From: JAZKFP01 sp040386355
Lineage (GTDB): Bacteria > Pseudomonadota > Gammaproteobacteria > Pseudomonadales > UBA6940
NCBI GenBank assembly: GCA_040386355.1
Contig: JAZKFP010000145.1
Span: forward strand, 1 to 7,398
Length of the DNA stretch: 7,398 nt
Reading direction: 5' to 3'
Positions 5,880-7,398 of the stretch are shown here, piece after piece (position 1 is the first letter of the stretch; every line of letters begins with the position of its first letter). The position numbers and the translations under genes are program-made. Below the pieces are notes generated by a model that saw only the letters and a program-made list of their open reading frames with translations, had not been told where the DNA came from and ran no database searches.

Positions 5880-7115
5880 TCAACTTGCTTTATTTACCTG
5901 TAATTGAATAACGGGAGTAACTTTTACACCGATACAACTGAGTATGTAGTCAGTAATTTTTTGCATCGGTGCGCGTAATCTTTCCACATCTGTAATGATA
6001 TAGCCAGCAGTAACATCATTAGTCATTTTATGATTTAGCAATCTTTTAAGCGAATAAACAGAAATATCCAAGCTTTCGGCAATCGTAATAAAAGTACGCC
6101 TTAAATCATGAACCGTAAAACTAACACCACTTTCATTGACCACATTGCGAATTTGCTTTTTGGGATCAGTTAAACCGCCTTTACCCAATTCATTAGCAAA
6201 TACATAATTAGTCGTAGCTATTTGTTTTCTTTGCCATAGTAAATCGTACAAGAAAGTAGTGAGTGGTAACGTATGATCAATATGGTTTTTAGTATCGGTG
6301 ACTATTAAGGTGCGATCTTTAAAATCAACGCGACTCCAGATAAGGTTAGCAGCTTCGGACCGTCTTAAGCCTGTGAATAAAACGAGTAAGAGGAAATCTC
6401 TTACTGCCTCACGGTTTGGAGCAATAGTATCGTTTTTTAAATTCATGACAGATTCATACCAGGGCGCAAGATCATAATGCTTGATCAAAGTGTTTCTACG
6501 ATTGACGCGATACCAGGAACGAAGCTGGGTTAATCTGCTGACAGGATTGGTTTTGAAAATAGAATCACCGTTACTGTCTTCATATTTAACCATTGCATAG
6601 TTTACAATCGCTCTAAAATTACGCATGGTTTTATTCGCTTGTGAAGGTGTTTCTTCACCAATTTTGCGAAACTTGGCTTCAACCATATCTTTGCTGATTT
6701 CAATTAATGGTTTGTTTAGCCAGTCGCCTAAATAAAATTTGAAGGTACGGCGATAATCTTGAATGGTACTTTTCTTTAGATTAACTCTAGATTTAATGTA
6801 ATCGTCTAAGGCTTCACTTAAAGTAATTAGTTTGGCTTTCCTGGCTTTTTCTTCATCGTGGGGATTTTTACCGAATGATACTTCAGCAAGGATGCTGCGA
6901 GCATGATTACGTGCTTCATCTAAAGAGATAACATTGTGCCTGGCGATAGATACTCGAACTGTTTTACCGTGAAGTTTACTTTCAGCGAAATAGACTTTTA
7001 CTCTTCTGCTTACTCTTAAGCCAAAACCGATTAATTCAGAATCACGATAAAAAACTTGTCCTGATTCTTCAAATCCGATTTTCTCGACAAATGCTTTTGT
7101 TAGTTTTTGTAACAT
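5880..7115 (-). CDS. int: P4-type tyrosine integrase
   Basis: A 411-residue site-specific recombinase of normal length. Residues 1-90 form the DUF4102-type arm-binding domain (FGLRVSRRVKVYFAESKL, then SIARHNVISLDEARNHARSIL). Residues about 98-185 are the core-binding SAM-like domain. The catalytic domain shows all expected residues: R251 in FTGLRRSEAANLIW, K276 in TDTKNH, H336 and R339 in VHDLRRTF, H362 in LLNHKM and the nucleophile Y372 in TAGYIITD. The ATG at 7115 has GGAG seven bases upstream. The gene lies at the end opposite the tRNA and reads toward it. It would catalyse integration and excision between the 38-bp repeats. Its leader holds TAGTAGCC sites and a promoter they overlap, which suggests that the recombinase represses itself. 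Confidence 0.95.
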   Translation of the reverse strand: MLQKLTKAFVEKIGFEESGQVFYRDSELIGFGLRVSRRVKVYFAESKLHGKTVRVSIARHNVISLDEARNHARSILAEVSFGKNPHDEEKARKAKLITLSEALDDYIKSRVNLKKSTIQDYRRTFKFYLGDWLNKPLIEISKDMVEAKFRKIGEETPSQANKTMRNFRAIVNYAMVKYEDSNGDSIFKTNPVSRLTQLRSWYRVNRRNTLIKHYDLAPWYESVMNLKNDTIAPNREAVRDFLLLVLFTGLRRSEAANLIWSRVDFKDRTLIVTDTKNHIDHTLPLTTFLYDLLWQRKQIATTNYVFANELGKGGLTDPKKQIRNVVNESGVSFTVHDLRRTFITIAESLDISVYSLKRLLNHKMTNDVTAGYIITDVERLRAPMQKITDYILSCIGVKVTPVIQLQVNKAS

Positions 7116-7150
7116 GGTTAGACTCCGATCTACTCAATTTTTCGTTAAAA

Positions 7151-7171
7151 ATTAGTAGCCACCTAGTAGCC
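7151..7171 (+). promoter_or_regulatory. Right arm-type site: TAGTAGCC twice, 11 bp apart
   Basis: An exact copy of the 21-bp block at 189-209, in the same orientation, with octamers at 7153-7160 and 7164-7171. It lies in the untranslated leader of the integrase gene, 36 bp from its start codon. In the excised circle both copies would flank the core in the same orientation, as arm sites do in attP. Confidence 0.6.
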
Positions 7172-7198
7172 TAAATCGAGAAAAATTGCTTAAAACGC

Positions 7199-7226
7199 AG
7201 TATAACTATGTAAAATTCAGTAGCAA
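7199..7226 (-). promoter_or_regulatory. Probable integrase promoter
   Basis: On the minus strand TTGCTA (7226-7221) and TATACT (7204-7199) are spaced 16 bp, matching sigma-70 -35 and -10 elements at 4/6 and 5/6. The -35 box overlaps an AGTAGC half-site (7219-7224), and the arm site at 7151-7171 lies just downstream. Binding there could shut the promoter off. Confidence 0.5.
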
Positions 7227-7240
7227 TAGTTTGGCTACTA
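7219..7240. promoter_or_regulatory. Inverted pair of TAGTAGCC-type sites
   Basis: AGTAGC at 7219-7224 faces GCTACT at 7234-7239, nine bases apart; GGCTACTA (7233-7240) is the exact reverse complement of the arm octamer. This makes at least three full octamers plus one partial copy within 90 bp at this end. It lies about 64 bp from the right core, nearly the same distance as the left arm site is from the left core. Confidence 0.5.
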
Positions 7241-7303
7241 AAGTCATGTTTTTTAAAAGAATTTCGTACAATTTCCATTATAAAACAATAACTTAGGTTG
7301 ATT

Positions 7304-7341
7304 TTCATAATCCTGGGGTCGAGGGTTCAAGTCCCTCTTTC
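7304..7341 (+). repeat. Right attachment-site core (attR), 38-bp direct repeat
   Basis: Identical over 38 bp to 89-126 and in the same orientation. It lacks the 5' half of a tRNA and is not itself a gene. The sequence after it begins CCATTTCAG, which cannot pair with the tRNA 5' strand GGTGATG. The expected displaced tRNA 3' end with CCA is therefore absent. It may be a hybrid site between tandem elements or the edge of a rearrangement. The final 57 bases of the window hold no gene I can support. Confidence 0.82.
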
Positions 7342-7398
7342 CCATTTCAGGGATATTACAAAATATCGTAGCCCATAAAAAAGCCTCTTAGTTAATCG

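Larger units (their letters stand above)
89..7341. mobile_element. tRNA-integrated genomic island / satellite-like element
   Basis: A perfect 38-bp direct repeat brackets the region. The enclosed genes are a tyrosine integrase, an excisionase-like HTH protein, an HUH Rep protein, a toxin-antitoxin pair and two cargo genes. A 21-bp arm-site repeat occurs near both ends. No structural, packaging, relaxase or type IV secretion gene is present, so it cannot move between cells alone. It would need a helper phage or plasmid, natural transformation or transduction. The integrase lies at the end far from the tRNA and reads inward. The right boundary is less certain than the left, because the right repeat does not lead into a tRNA 3' end. 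Confidence 0.85.

Noticed and set aside
7261..7288. A dif-like (XerC/XerD) site: ATTTCGTACAA, six-base spacer, TTAT...
   Set aside because: The first arm resembles a XerC half-site, but by my count only about 6 of 11 bases fit a XerD half-site. One good arm in AT-rich DNA is not enough.
7352..7367. Hairpin GATATT/AATATC right of the right repeat
   Set aside because: A six-base, nearly all A/T stem with no T tract is expected by chance in such DNA.
1..7398. CRISPR array
   Set aside because: No regularly spaced repeat-spacer units are present; the only repeats are the att cores, arm sites and short control-region repeats.

Overview
The window looks like one small integrative element of about 7.25 kb inserted into a tRNA gene (anticodon CAT) of a low-GC bacterium. 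The tRNA has an encoded CCA end and is followed by a strong intrinsic terminator. The gene families (P4-type integrase, TumE/TumA, HigA) and base composition would fit a gammaproteobacterium such as a Moraxellaceae member. That placement is a guess, since no chromosomal protein gene is present to anchor it.

Layout from left to right: the tRNA (57-133) and its terminator; a short AT-rich leader carrying a duplicated TAGTAGCC site; two plus-strand cargo genes (339-2306) that abut without a gap; a GC-rich, hairpin-dense island (2324-2411); then a seven-gene minus-strand body. Read from its 5' end, that body is: tyrosine integrase (7115-5880), TumE-like toxin (5844-5482), TumA-like antitoxin (5485-5132), HigA-like regulator (5120-4821), an unrecognised 369-residue protein (4808-3699), a 137-bp gap with direct repeats, a small excisionase-like HTH protein (3561-3355), and an HUH rolling-circle Rep protein (3358-2408). 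The integrase leader and a second copy of the 38-bp tRNA segment (7304-7341) close the element.

The integrase would recombine the two 38-bp copies, helped by arm-type sites near both ends. One of these sites overlaps the integrase promoter, which suggests autoregulation. The Rep protein and its small HTH partner would replicate the excised circle. The toxin-antitoxin pair would stabilise it. No capsid, packaging, relaxase or conjugation gene is visible, so the element is a minimal replicating island or a satellite-like parasite.

The most interesting part is the plus-strand cargo pair: a DGQHR/ParB-fold-like protein (DGIQRL motif) followed directly by a protein with an RX4H motif typical of HEPN ribonucleases. 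Its place at the cargo end of a small island, the two-gene coupling and the domain types all suggest an uncharacterised anti-phage defence module. That function is inferred, not shown. A second puzzle is that the right-hand 38-bp copy is not followed by a sequence able to complete a tRNA, so the true chromosomal junction may lie elsewhere.
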